From Bacteroidota bacterium (GTDB taxonomy: Bacteria > Bacteroidota > Bacteroidia > Flavobacteriales > Weeksellaceae), in the NCBI GenBank assembly GCA_023458535.1, contig JAEWYW010000017.1, positions 1-8,477 of the forward strand: a stretch of 8,477 nucleotides of DNA, in the 5' to 3' direction. The notes beneath the pieces are model-generated. The model did not search any database. It was not told the DNA's origin and saw nothing but the letters and a program-made list of their open reading frames with translations. The stretch's first letter is position 1, and each line of letters begins with the position of its first letter. Of the stretch, positions 1 through 6,879 are shown in pieces. Position numbers and translations under genes: made by a program.

Positions 1-649
1 TAAACAAAATCATCACAATGAAATTGGTAACATGTGCAAATGGTCCCTCTTTTATGATTTTAAAAACTTCCTCGTAACCCACAATGTACATAAACATGAA
101 ATGGGTAATAATAAGCGAGATGATTGCGTAAATGGTCCACTTAAGACCTTTTTTCCATATTTTCTCCGAGTTCCATTCTTGCTTATCGAGCTTGATCTGT
201 TTGTTTCTGTCGCCCTCTATTGCGTATTCAATTTTTCTGAAGATCATTTCCAAGAAGATGGTTTGTGGACAGATCCATCCACAGAATATTCTTCCGAATG
301 CAATGGTAAAGAGAATAATGAAAACCAATGAAGCAATAACCCCTAAGGTGAGAATGAAGAAATCTTGAGGGTAAAAAGGTTGCCCTAAAATGAAGAATTC
401 TCTGTCCAGAATATTGAACATCAAAAAAGGATTGCCATTAATTTTAATAAATGGAATGGCGAAGTAAACTGCCAATAAAATGTAGCTTACAATGGTTCTA
501 TAGTTTGTAAATTTACCTTTTGGTTTCCTAGGAAAGACCCATTTTCTTTTCCCTGAGGCGTCCATTGTTCCAACAGAGTCTCTGAAAGTTTCAGGATCTA
601 CAACTTGTCCTTGTCCGCCGCGAAAATTATTTTCTTCTTGCTGTGACAT
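1..649 (-). CDS. ccoG: CcoG/FixG/RdxA polyferredoxin, cbb3 oxidase assembly factor (3' end cut by window edge)
   Basis: The first 216 codons of a minus-strand gene run off the left edge; the ATG is at 649. The visible protein has a soluble N-terminus of about 50 residues, hydrophobic segments near 51-69, 97-117 and 171-190, and the start of another near 205. The diagnostic family signature FCGWICPQT lies at 122-130, with C123 and C127 in the second membrane segment. The two ferredoxin-type 4Fe-4S motifs expected in this family (usually about 450-480 residues) would lie beyond the edge and cannot be checked. Family members are membrane iron-sulfur proteins needed for cbb3 oxidase biogenesis; Rhodobacter CcoG has been reported to reduce Cu(II), feeding Cu(I) to the assembly path. 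It is the last visible gene of the minus-strand cluster, 97 bases after ccoP. The start has no clear Shine-Dalgarno sequence, which is normal in Bacteroidota. Identity is secure from the motif and context. Confidence 0.93.
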   Translation of the reverse strand, partial: MSQQEENNFRGGQGQVVDPETFRDSVGTMDASGKRKWVFPRKPKGKFTNYRTIVSYILLAVYFAIPFIKINGNPFLMFNILDREFFILGQPFYPQDFFILTLGVIASLVFIILFTIAFGRIFCGWICPQTIFLEMIFRKIEYAIEGDRNKQIKLDKQEWNSEKIWKKGLKWTIYAIISLIITHFMFMYIVGYEEVFKIIKEGPFAHVTNFIVMILF

Positions 650-670
650 TTCTAGTATATTTAAAAAAAT

Positions 671-722
671 TGAAACATAATCCCCTGCTTTGTTTTTCAA
701 CTCATCAGTGAATTATGTTTCA
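671..722 (-). repeat. Long inverted repeat with T run between ccoP and ccoG (possible attenuator or leaky terminator)
   Basis: TGAAACATAAT (671-681) is perfectly complementary to ATTATGTTTCA (712-722): an 11-base-pair stem with a 30-base loop, wholly inside the ccoP-ccoG gap. Read in the direction of the genes, the closing arm is followed directly by ATTTTTTTAA (661-670), so it has the order of an intrinsic terminator: stem, then T run, then the ccoG start 12 bases later. The stem is poor in G/C (three G/C pairs) and the loop is long, so full termination is doubtful. A partial terminator, an attenuator or an mRNA-processing or stabilising hairpin would each fit. The structure is seen directly; its role is inferred. 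Confidence 0.5.
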
Positions 723-746
723 TGGTATTTATATTTGTTTTAAAAA

Positions 747-1625
747 TTACTGTTTCTCCCAGTGAGCCTCTTCCCCGTAAGGAACCGCGCCACCTTCTGC
801 AGGAGTAATAGGTTTTTGTTCTTGATTAATGTGATAAATATAGGCAGCTACATTCTGAATATCTTTCCCCGTAAGAACTCCATTTTTACCAAATGGCTGC
901 ATTGCTGTACCCGTTACACCATTCTCAACAACGTGGAATACATTTTTGAATAAGGTTTTCTCAGGTTGGTTATGCCAAAAGTTATCTGTAAGGTTAGGAC
1001 CGATACCACCTCTACCGCCATCCATGTGACAAGATACGCAGTTTGTTTTGAAAACTTCTTCTCCAGCAGCAATATTATCTGCAGAATATACAGCAGTTTC
1101 TATCGTGATAGGCGGCTGTGTTTTTTCGTATTCTGCTATACTAGCCAACTGAGCCTTATATTCATCATCATATTCTTTAATAGGATGTGCAAATTCTGTG
1201 AAAGAGAACGCCGCAATATACACTACGCAGAAAGCTACCCCGAACCAGAACAATCCTAACCACCATTTTGGAAGCTGATTATCCAATTCCATAATTCCAT
1301 CGAAACCATGGTCGATAAGAATGTCTTTTTCCTCAGTTGCAGACTGCTTTTTGAAAGCACTGTTGTACAAACCTACAAAATAAGGAACTTTTTTCTGAGC
1401 TAGATATTCTGCTTTTTCGTCTGGTGTTAATTTTTTGAATTTGTTGTTCTCAATTAAATCTCCAATCGAGTGATGGATTAATGCCATAATGGCTCCAATA
1501 ACTACAGTTCCCCAAAAATATGGATTTGAAAGGAAAGCATAGCTTTGAACAAACATATAAAATATAACAACAAGTAAGAATGTTATAATGAGTATGTTTA
1601 CTAAAACGGGCGTACGTTGTCTCAT
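747..1625 (-). CDS. ccoP: cbb3-type cytochrome c oxidase subunit III (CcoP), single-heme form
   Basis: A 292-residue membrane-anchored c-type cytochrome that carries electrons into the oxidase. Residues about 8-29 and 36-54 look like two membrane helices, and a third lies at about 121-141. Just before the third helix is the CcoP/FixP N-terminal signature, DGFDGIMELDNQLPKWW at 106-122 (counting D106-W122 approximately). The periplasmic cytochrome c domain covers about 183-268, with one heme site CVSCH (C196, C199, H200), a following GIGPNL segment and the probable distal ligand M242 in AMQPFG. Proteobacterial CcoP is usually about 290-310 residues with one or two helices and two CXXCH motifs. 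Here the length is similar, but the second heme domain is absent and the N-terminus has extra membrane helices. The ATG at 1625 is 9 bases after the ccoQ stop, which supports co-translation in the same operon. Confidence 0.95.
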   Translation of the reverse strand: MRQRTPVLVNILIITFLLVVIFYMFVQSYAFLSNPYFWGTVVIGAIMALIHHSIGDLIENNKFKKLTPDEKAEYLAQKKVPYFVGLYNSAFKKQSATEEKDILIDHGFDGIMELDNQLPKWWLGLFWFGVAFCVVYIAAFSFTEFAHPIKEYDDEYKAQLASIAEYEKTQPPITIETAVYSADNIAAGEEVFKTNCVSCHMDGGRGGIGPNLTDNFWHNQPEKTLFKNVFHVVENGVTGTAMQPFGKNGVLTGKDIQNVAAYIYHINQEQKPITPAEGGAVPYGEEAHWEKQ

Positions 1626-1634
1626 AGTTGTTGT

Positions 1635-1841
1635 TTATCTTTTAGAGAAAATATCATCATCACTTTCTTCACTGTCGTCCAAAGGAGCATTCTCCTCTTC
1701 TCTGTAGTATTTTTTAGGTCTGCTAAAAACATATACGATAAGACCCAGGAAGAAGATCATAAAGAGTATCAATGCAATGGTTTGATACAAACCTGTATTT
1801 TCACCACTGGAGATAATATCTTTAAGACTTTGAGGAATCAT
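1635..1841 (-). CDS. ccoQ: CcoQ/FixQ-like small membrane subunit of cbb3 oxidase
   Basis: A 68-residue protein with one membrane helix (about 19-40), a basic stop-transfer patch (SRPKKYYR, about 40-47) and an acidic tail rich in D and E. This is the usual layout of CcoQ: a short N-terminus, a single helix, then a charged cytoplasmic tail. CcoQ stabilises the association of CcoP with the catalytic core in proteobacteria. It sits exactly where ccoQ is expected, 17 bases after ccoNO and 9 bases before ccoP. Sequence conservation in this family is weak, so the call rests mostly on position, size and topology. No cofactor-binding residues are seen. Confidence 0.8.
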   Translation of the reverse strand: MIPQSLKDIISSGENTGLYQTIALILFMIFFLGLIVYVFSRPKKYYREEENAPLDDSEESDDDIFSKR

Positions 1842-1858
1842 TTAATCTTTTTTATTAA

Positions 1859-4120
1859 TTAGTTATTACTGGCTGTTTTTATTTCTGTTGTTTTAATATC
1901 AGTTCCAAGTCTTTGTAGATACGCAATTAACGCTACAATTTCTTTTTTCTCAAGTTCTCCTGCTGGTCTAGAAGCATAAGCTTTTTTCAAATCGGGAGCT
2001 TCAGAATAGATATCGTTTACAATTGCTGTTGCTTGATTGTTAGCCCATTGTTTCGCAGAATCAATCTCAGCTTTTGTATATGGCATATCATATACCTCTT
2101 TCATGAATACTACTTTATCAACCAACTGACTTCTGTCTAAATCATTTGCGATTAACCAAGGGTAACGCGGCATAATAGAACCTGGAGATGTTGATCTTGG
2201 GTTGTACATATGCTTGTAGTGCCAAGAACTTGGGTTTTTACCACCTTCTCTATGCAAATCTGGTCCTGTTCTCTTAGAACCCCATAAGAATGGACGGTCA
2301 TATACAAATTCACCAGCTTTAGAATATTGTCCGTTTTTACCGTTAAATCTAACAATTTCATCACGGAAAGGTCTTACCATTTGGGAGTGACAAGAGTTAC
2401 AACCTTCTCTGATATATAAATCTCTACCTTCCAATTCTAATGGTGAATATGGTTTAACCGCAGATATGGTCGGAACGTTTTCTTTCAATGTTAAAGTAGG
2501 AATAATCTCTACCGCACCACCAATTGCTACTGCGACAAATGCAAGGATTCCTAACAATAATGGCATTCTTTCAATCCATAAATGGACACCTTCACCTTCT
2601 TTTCTTTTGTTAGAAATTACGGCTAATGCTGGCGCTTCAGCAGGAACTTCTTTTAAGAAAGAACCTTTTTTAATTGTTTTGTAAACGTTGATCACCATAA
2701 GGATGGCTCCTGATAGATAAAGGACACCTCCAATAAATCTCATATAGTAATAAGGAATAATAGCTGTTACAGTATCCAACCAGTTTTTCCAAACTAAAGT
2801 TCCATCTGGGTTAAACTGTTTCCACATTAAACCTTGTGTGAATCCTGCAATATATAATGGGACAGCGTAGAAGATAATACCGAAGGTACCCAACCAGAAA
2901 TGCAAATTTGCCATTTTTTTAGACCATATTTTGGTTCTCCACATAATAGGAACTAGGTAGTAAATAACCCCGAATGCAATGAAACCATTCCATCCAAGTG
3001 CACCTAAGTGAACGTGACCAATTACCCAGTCTGTATAGTGACCTATTTTATTTAAAGTTTTTGTAGCCAAAAGTGGACCTTCGAAAGTTGCCATACCATA
3101 ACAAGTAACTGCAACCACAAAGAATTTTAATATAGGCTCTTCACGTACTTTATCCCAAGCACCTCTCAGTGTTAATAATCCGTTAAGCATACCACCCCAA
3201 GATGGAGCAATAAGCATAATAGAGAAACCTGTACCTACCGCCTGAGCCCAAGCTGGCAAAGAAGTGTATTGTAAGTGGTGAGGTCCTGCCCAGATATATA
3301 CAAAAATTAATGACCAGAAGTGGATGATAGAAAGTTTATAAGAGAAAACTGGTCTATCAGCTGCTTTAGGCAAGAAATAATACATTAATCCTAAAACAGG
3401 TGTTGTTAGTACGAATGCTACGGCATTGTGACCATACCACCATTGTACTACTGCATCTTTTACTCCTGCATACGCGGAATAAGATTTCCAACCAGTGAAA
3501 GTTAATGGAACCTCTAAGTTGTTGAAAATATGAAGCATTGCCACTGCAATCCAAGTTCCAAGATAGAACCAAATTGCAACATACAAGTGTCTTACTCTTC
3601 TCTTAGCTATAGTACCAAACATATTGATACCGAAAATTAACCAAGAAATCAAGATAAGAATATCAATTGGCCACTCGTGTTCAGCGTATTCTTTAGAGGT
3701 GTTAATACCCATAAAGAAGGTGATAGCTACCGCAACAATCATTAACTGCCAAGTCCAGAAGTGCATCCAAGAAAGCGTATCGCTGTACATTCTTGTTTTA
3801 AGCAACCTCTGCATAGAGTAATAAACACCCATAAATACACCATTACAAACGAATGCGAAAATTACTGTACTGGTGTGCAACATTCGGATTCTTCCAAAAC
3901 CAAATGCACCGTGAGTGTTAATTAAGCCCTGAATATTCCCCGCCGCCAAACTTTTTACAGTAGGGTCATCCGTACCGAATAAAAACTCGGGAAGCTCCGG
4001 ATAAAAGAGCATTAATGCAGCAGTGAGCCCGAAAATAAATCCTAAGACACCAAATGCTATGGTAGCATAAAGAAATGCCCTAACGATATTGTTGTCGTAA
4101 CTAAACTTTTGTGTTTCCAT
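1859..4120 (-). CDS. ccoNO: cbb3-type cytochrome c oxidase, fused subunits I and II (CcoN-CcoO)
   Basis: A 753-residue fusion that reduces O2 to water at a heme b3-CuB centre while pumping protons across the inner membrane. The CcoN part (about 1-485) is a multi-helix heme-copper oxidase. H82 (in RMLHTS) and H371 are the expected low-spin heme b ligands, and H369 (in GHVHLGALGW) the heme b3 ligand. H231 (in WYGHNAV), H281 and H282 (in AGPHHLQY) are the CuB ligands, and Y275 is in the position of the cross-linked tyrosine of C-family oxidases. E347 in TFEGP matches the conserved glutamate near the active site. After a charged linker (about 482-513), the CcoO part starts with a membrane helix (about 519-540). 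It carries one heme c site CNSCH (C574, C577, H578) in GCNSCHSQMVRPF, and the distal ligand M650 in SIMPRYPWL. All key residues are present. The gene starts 8 bases after ccoS, and ccoQ follows after 17. NO fusions are known in Bacteroidota. Confidence 0.98.
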   Translation of the reverse strand: METQKFSYDNNIVRAFLYATIAFGVLGFIFGLTAALMLFYPELPEFLFGTDDPTVKSLAAGNIQGLINTHGAFGFGRIRMLHTSTVIFAFVCNGVFMGVYYSMQRLLKTRMYSDTLSWMHFWTWQLMIVAVAITFFMGINTSKEYAEHEWPIDILILISWLIFGINMFGTIAKRRVRHLYVAIWFYLGTWIAVAMLHIFNNLEVPLTFTGWKSYSAYAGVKDAVVQWWYGHNAVAFVLTTPVLGLMYYFLPKAADRPVFSYKLSIIHFWSLIFVYIWAGPHHLQYTSLPAWAQAVGTGFSIMLIAPSWGGMLNGLLTLRGAWDKVREEPILKFFVVAVTCYGMATFEGPLLATKTLNKIGHYTDWVIGHVHLGALGWNGFIAFGVIYYLVPIMWRTKIWSKKMANLHFWLGTFGIIFYAVPLYIAGFTQGLMWKQFNPDGTLVWKNWLDTVTAIIPYYYMRFIGGVLYLSGAILMVINVYKTIKKGSFLKEVPAEAPALAVISNKRKEGEGVHLWIERMPLLLGILAFVAVAIGGAVEIIPTLTLKENVPTISAVKPYSPLELEGRDLYIREGCNSCHSQMVRPFRDEIVRFNGKNGQYSKAGEFVYDRPFLWGSKRTGPDLHREGGKNPSSWHYKHMYNPRSTSPGSIMPRYPWLIANDLDRSQLVDKVVFMKEVYDMPYTKAEIDSAKQWANNQATAIVNDIYSEAPDLKKAYASRPAGELEKKEIVALIAYLQRLGTDIKTTEIKTASNN

Positions 4121-4128
4121 ATTATAAA

Positions 4129-4347
4129 CTATTCACTTTTTTCTTCTATTTTATCTTTTTGCTCGTGGGTGAGATCTTCCTTTTTATCTTGATCTGATGA
4201 AGGTTTTACCTCATCTTCGAATAAAATTCTCACAGCAGGGGATTCATCGTCTTCAAACTGACCTTTTTTGGCGTTTACTATAAAAACGATCAAAAAAACC
4301 ACAGCTAATGAAACGCTGCACAAGATCATTAAGTATAGTATATCCAT
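4129..4347 (-). CDS. ccoS: CcoS, cbb3 oxidase maturation protein
   Basis: A 72-residue protein with one N-terminal membrane helix (about 3-25), followed by the family signature GQFEDDESPAVRILFEDE at about 29-46, which corresponds to the GQFDD...PAxRILFDD motif of CcoS. The remaining 26 or so residues form a highly charged K/E/D/Q tail, longer than in compact proteobacterial CcoS. CcoS is needed to insert heme and copper cofactors into the catalytic subunit; its biochemical action is not established. It is the first gene of the tightly packed ccoS-ccoNO-ccoQ-ccoP run: its TAG ends 8 bases before the ccoNO start. The upstream 111-base gap holds promoter-like elements and an FNR-type palindrome. 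In many proteobacteria ccoS follows ccoI in a ccoGHIS operon; here it leads the structural genes. Confidence 0.93.
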   Translation of the reverse strand: MDILYLMILCSVSLAVVFLIVFIVNAKKGQFEDDESPAVRILFEDEVKPSSDQDKKEDLTHEQKDKIEEKSE

Positions 4348-4354
4348 TTGAGTA

Positions 4355-4362
4355 CAAAGTTA
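4355..4362 (-). promoter_or_regulatory. Alternative TAnnTTTG element immediately before ccoS
   Basis: On the minus strand this reads TAACTTTG, a full match to the Bacteroidota -7 consensus TAnnTTTG. It lies only 7 bases before the ccoS ATG, so its transcript would be nearly leaderless. I see no TTTG or TTG at the right distance (19-21 bases) upstream; the nearest TTTG is 15 bases away. It is therefore a weaker candidate than the element at 4378-4385. Confidence 0.25.
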
Positions 4363-4377
4363 ACCTATTATGGGCTC

Positions 4378-4409
4378 CAAATTTAGTGAAAAATAATGAT
4401 ATTAATCAA
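4378..4409 (-). promoter_or_regulatory. Candidate promoter of the ccoS-ccoNO-ccoQ-ccoP operon
   Basis: On the minus strand, TTG (plus 4407-4409), then 21 bases, then TAAATTTG (plus 4378-4385) matches the Bacteroidota sigma-factor promoter pattern (TTG/TTTG, about 19-21 bases, TAnnTTTG). Transcription would begin around 4373 and leave a leader of about 25 bases before the ccoS ATG at 4347. The upstream TTG is also part of the FNR-type palindrome at 4396-4409. The pattern is seen directly; use in the cell is inferred. Confidence 0.5.
4396..4409 (-). promoter_or_regulatory. FNR-type binding palindrome upstream of ccoS
   Basis: The minus strand reads TTGATTAATATCAT, which matches the FNR consensus TTGAT-N4-ATCAA at nine of ten defined positions. 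It is the only such site I found in the gap between ccoI and ccoS, the place where a cbb3 oxidase operon would be expected to carry oxygen-linked control. Its centre lies about 30 bases upstream of a start driven by the 4378-4385 element, overlapping the -33 region, or about 52 upstream of a start driven by the 4355-4362 element. Neither is the classic -41.5 spacing, so activation or repression cannot be decided from position. Confidence 0.5.
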
Positions 4410-4415
4410 GCGATG

Positions 4416-4434
4416 TTAAATTATGTTAATTTAA
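4416..4434. repeat. 19-base perfect palindrome upstream of the ccoS promoter
   Basis: TTAAATTA (4416-4423), TGT, TAATTTAA (4427-4434) is an eight-base perfect inverted repeat with a three-base centre, 24 bases after the ccoI stop. It has no G/C in its arms and no T run on its downstream side, so it is a poor terminator. It could be an operator for a dimeric protein or a chance product of AT-rich DNA. Confidence 0.3.
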
Positions 4435-4458
4435 AATCTATCTAAATAATCGCCTTTT

Positions 4459-6840
4459 CTATTGCTTTTTGAAATACTTATTGCCGGCGATCCAAGTGGT
4501 TAATGTGGTAAATGCAACAACGGTAATGGAGCTTATCGGCATGAGAATAGCGGCAAACAATGGAGACATATGTCCTGTTACAGCGAAACTTAAGCCAATA
4601 ATATTGTAAAAAAAGCTGATTATTATTGTAATTTTTACAATTGTTATGGATGTTTTACATAAATTCAAATAACGGTCGAGAATACTGATTTTCTCCCCAT
4701 TCATAATTACATCCGAAGAAGGGGTAAAAGAGTTGGTGTCGTCTGCAATTGCTATCCCTACATCGCTTTGCTTTAGGGCTCCAGCATCATTTAAACCGTC
4801 GCCCAGCATGGCAACTTTTTGATGTTGGTCTTGAAGGTTTTTAATGTAGTTTAATTTATCTTCCGGACTTTGATTAAACGCCATTCCCGTGAAATTCGGC
4901 ATGGTTTCTTTTAAATGATTTTCTTCTGACGAATTATCACCACTCAAGATGTACAATTTGTAATCGAGAAGTTTATTGAAAAGACTTTTTAAGTTTTCCC
5001 GATATTCATTTTTGAAAATATACTTGCCTAAAAATTCATCGTTTTTGCTGATGTAAACGGCAGTTTCCAGATTTTTGGATTCCTGGTTGTTGTATTTTGC
5101 AGATCCAATTTTATAAAAATTTCCTCGGACAGTCGCATGATAACCTTTGCTGGTTTCTTCAAGGTAATTTTCGACAGGGAAATAATCATCCTTGATGTCT
5201 AAAAACTCATAAATGGATTTTGAAAGCGGATGATTGGAGTTTTTCACCAAAGATTTGATGTTTTGCAGATCGAATTCAGAAATCTCCAAGCCTTCATATC
5301 TGATATTGGATTTTTTTCTGTGTGTAATGGTTCCTGTTTTATCGAAAACCAAGCTGTCGATTTTTGCAATTTTTTCAATCGTTAAACTGTCTTTTACATA
5401 GAATTTGTTCCGTCCTAAAATCCTCATAATATGCCCGAAAGTAAAGGGTGCAGACAGTGCCAATGCACACGGACAAGCAATAATTAAAATTGCAGAAACT
5501 ACCTGAAACATCTTTTCCCAGTCGCCATAAACAGACCAATAAATCCCTGAAACAAGTGTGATTCCTAAAATGACAAAAGTAAAATATTTACTAATTCTGT
5601 TGGTTAAGGTATCCAATCCGGTTTCATGTTTTTTGAAGGCTTCTTTGTTCCAAAGTTGCGTTAGGTAACTCTGATCTACATTTTTTATTACTTCAAGTTC
5701 TAAAGATGAGCCGATCTGCTTTCCACCTGCAAAAATTTTATCTCCAGGTTTTTTAGAAATGCTCTCACTTTCACCTGTAATAAAGCTGTTGTCGATGTTT
5801 CCCTCACCATTAATCAATATCGAGTCCACGGGAATAATCTCTTCATTTCGTACCAAAATTCTGTCGCCAACTTTTATTTCTGAAAGCAAAATATTGTCTT
5901 GTTTTCCTTCGAAATCCACTTTTGTAACGGCAATAGGATAGAAAGATTTGTAATCTCGGTCGTAGGAAAGTGCAGAATAGGTTCTCTTCTGAAAATATTT
6001 ACCCAACAACATAAAAAACAACAACCCGCAAAGCGTATCAAAATATCCCGGGCCGTAATCGGTGATAAATTCGTAAATACTTCGTCCGTACAACATAAAA
6101 ATTCCCAACACAATAGGCACATCGATGTTGATGATGCCGTTTTTTAAACCATACCATGCTGATTTGTAATAATCGGAGGCCGAATAAAAAACTACTGGAC
6201 AAGAAAGTGCAAACAACAAAAATCTAAAGAGGTGCTTGTAATTTTGCATAAAAACGTCGTTTCCTCCAACGTATTCGGGGAAAGACAGGAACATTCCGTT
6301 TCCAAAAGCAAAACCTGCAACGGCTAATTTTAGAAGCAGGCTTTTATCTAGATTGTCCTCCTTTTTCTCTGCGGTTTCTAAATTGATGACTGGTTTATAA
6401 CCCAAATCGGTTAAAAATTTTGCCAGTTCGCTCAGTTTTAATTCATTATGATTGAATGAAATTTGAACATTTTTTCTGGTAAAATTTACTTGAGAGTACT
6501 TGATATTAGGGTTTAAAGTATGCAAACTTTCCAAGAGCCAAATACAAGATGAACAGTGGATTACAGGAATTTTGAAAGTTACCAGCGTTGTATTTCCTTC
6601 GGAAAAATCAGTAATTTTATTGAAAACTTCTGGTGTGTCTAGGTAATCGAACTGTGTGGAATGTTCGTCTGGTCGAATTCCCGACTGCTTATTTAGTTGG
6701 TAAAAATTCCCCAGATTGTTGATGTTGAGAATCTCATATACAGACTTGCACCCTTGGCAACAAAACTCCTTCTCATCGAAAATGATTCTTTCCTTTTCAA
6801 TGGGCAATCCGCAATGGTAACAATTCTCACTCATCTTCAT
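4459..6840 (-). CDS. ccoI: CcoI/FixI copper-transporting P1B-type ATPase for cbb3 oxidase
   Basis: A 793-residue P-type ATPase that exports Cu(I) across the inner membrane for CuB assembly. The N-terminus has a cysteine-rich metal-binding module typical of FixI (C7, C10, then C27, C28, C31 in FCCQGC), followed by a heavy-metal-associated domain with CSSC (C96-C99; about 85-155). Catalytic landmarks appear in order: actuator TGES at 355-358, the transport motif CPC (C456, C458) in membrane helix 6, phosphorylation loop DKTGT at 500-504 (D500), the nucleotide-binding HP at 537-538, and hinge GDGLND at 680-685. The last helix holds MPISS (M767, S770, S771), the copper-subclass MxxSS motif. All key residues are intact. 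Start choice is uncertain: M1 (6840) and M3 (6834) are both possible, and many relatives begin at MSEN. It is divergent from the Crp/Fnr gene (84-base gap) and 111 bases upstream of ccoS. Context separates it from housekeeping CopA. Confidence 0.95.
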   Translation of the reverse strand: MKMSENCYHCGLPIEKERIIFDEKEFCCQGCKSVYEILNINNLGNFYQLNKQSGIRPDEHSTQFDYLDTPEVFNKITDFSEGNTTLVTFKIPVIHCSSCIWLLESLHTLNPNIKYSQVNFTRKNVQISFNHNELKLSELAKFLTDLGYKPVINLETAEKKEDNLDKSLLLKLAVAGFAFGNGMFLSFPEYVGGNDVFMQNYKHLFRFLLFALSCPVVFYSASDYYKSAWYGLKNGIINIDVPIVLGIFMLYGRSIYEFITDYGPGYFDTLCGLLFFMLLGKYFQKRTYSALSYDRDYKSFYPIAVTKVDFEGKQDNILLSEIKVGDRILVRNEEIIPVDSILINGEGNIDNSFITGESESISKKPGDKIFAGGKQIGSSLELEVIKNVDQSYLTQLWNKEAFKKHETGLDTLTNRISKYFTFVILGITLVSGIYWSVYGDWEKMFQVVSAILIIACPCALALSAPFTFGHIMRILGRNKFYVKDSLTIEKIAKIDSLVFDKTGTITHRKKSNIRYEGLEISEFDLQNIKSLVKNSNHPLSKSIYEFLDIKDDYFPVENYLEETSKGYHATVRGNFYKIGSAKYNNQESKNLETAVYISKNDEFLGKYIFKNEYRENLKSLFNKLLDYKLYILSGDNSSEENHLKETMPNFTGMAFNQSPEDKLNYIKNLQDQHQKVAMLGDGLNDAGALKQSDVGIAIADDTNSFTPSSDVIMNGEKISILDRYLNLCKTSITIVKITIIISFFYNIIGLSFAVTGHMSPLFAAILMPISSITVVAFTTLTTWIAGNKYFKKQ

Positions 6841-6854
6841 AAAATATTGACTTA

Positions 6855-6862
6855 CAAAATTA
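6855..6862 (-). promoter_or_regulatory. Candidate -7 element of the ccoI promoter
   Basis: The minus strand reads TAATTTTG, a full match to TAnnTTTG. It would start transcription about 10 bases before the ccoI ATG at 6840. No good TTTG/TTG is present 19-21 bases upstream, so this promoter may depend on an activator. The CRP-type palindrome at 6905-6920 is centred about 62 bases upstream of the expected start, a spacing used by CRP-family class I activation in other bacteria. Confidence 0.35.
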
Positions 6863-6864
6863 TA

Positions 6865-6879
6865 ACAAATTAAATTTGT
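6865..6879. repeat. 15-base palindrome in the ccoI/regulator divergent promoter region
   Basis: ACAAAT (6865-6870), TAA, ATTTGT (6874-6879) is a perfect six-base inverted repeat. Its right arm contains the TTTG of the regulator's -33 element, so part of the symmetry comes from promoter sequence. It might be an operator shared by the two divergent genes; it is short and AT-rich, so chance is a real alternative. Confidence 0.25.

Noticed and set aside
32..368. Two overlapping plus-strand open frames near the left edge (99 and 78 codons).
   Set aside because: They lie opposite ccoG, which is identified by its FCGWICPQT motif; their translations show no family features.
671..722. Hammerhead-ribozyme-like core on the minus strand: CTGATGAG close to GAAA, with a possible stem III closing before TTC.
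   Set aside because: Stem II is reduced to about two bases, stem I does not pair next to the cleavage site, and the fold competes with the perfect 11-base-pair stem. The short core words can arise by chance in AT-rich DNA.
762..1862. Plus-strand open frames of 63-97 codons opposite ccoP and ccoQ.
   Set aside because: They are antisense shadows of recognised genes with no coherent protein features or promoters.
5874..6147. Overlapping 82-codon frames on both strands inside ccoI.
   Set aside because: They fall in the conserved membrane/actuator region of an intact P-type ATPase and do not look like real proteins.
4459..6840. Reading the ATPase as a housekeeping copper exporter CopA.
   Set aside because: The N-terminal cysteine-rich module plus CSSC domain, the divergence from ordinary CopA layout and the position next to ccoS-ccoNO fit CcoI/FixI better.
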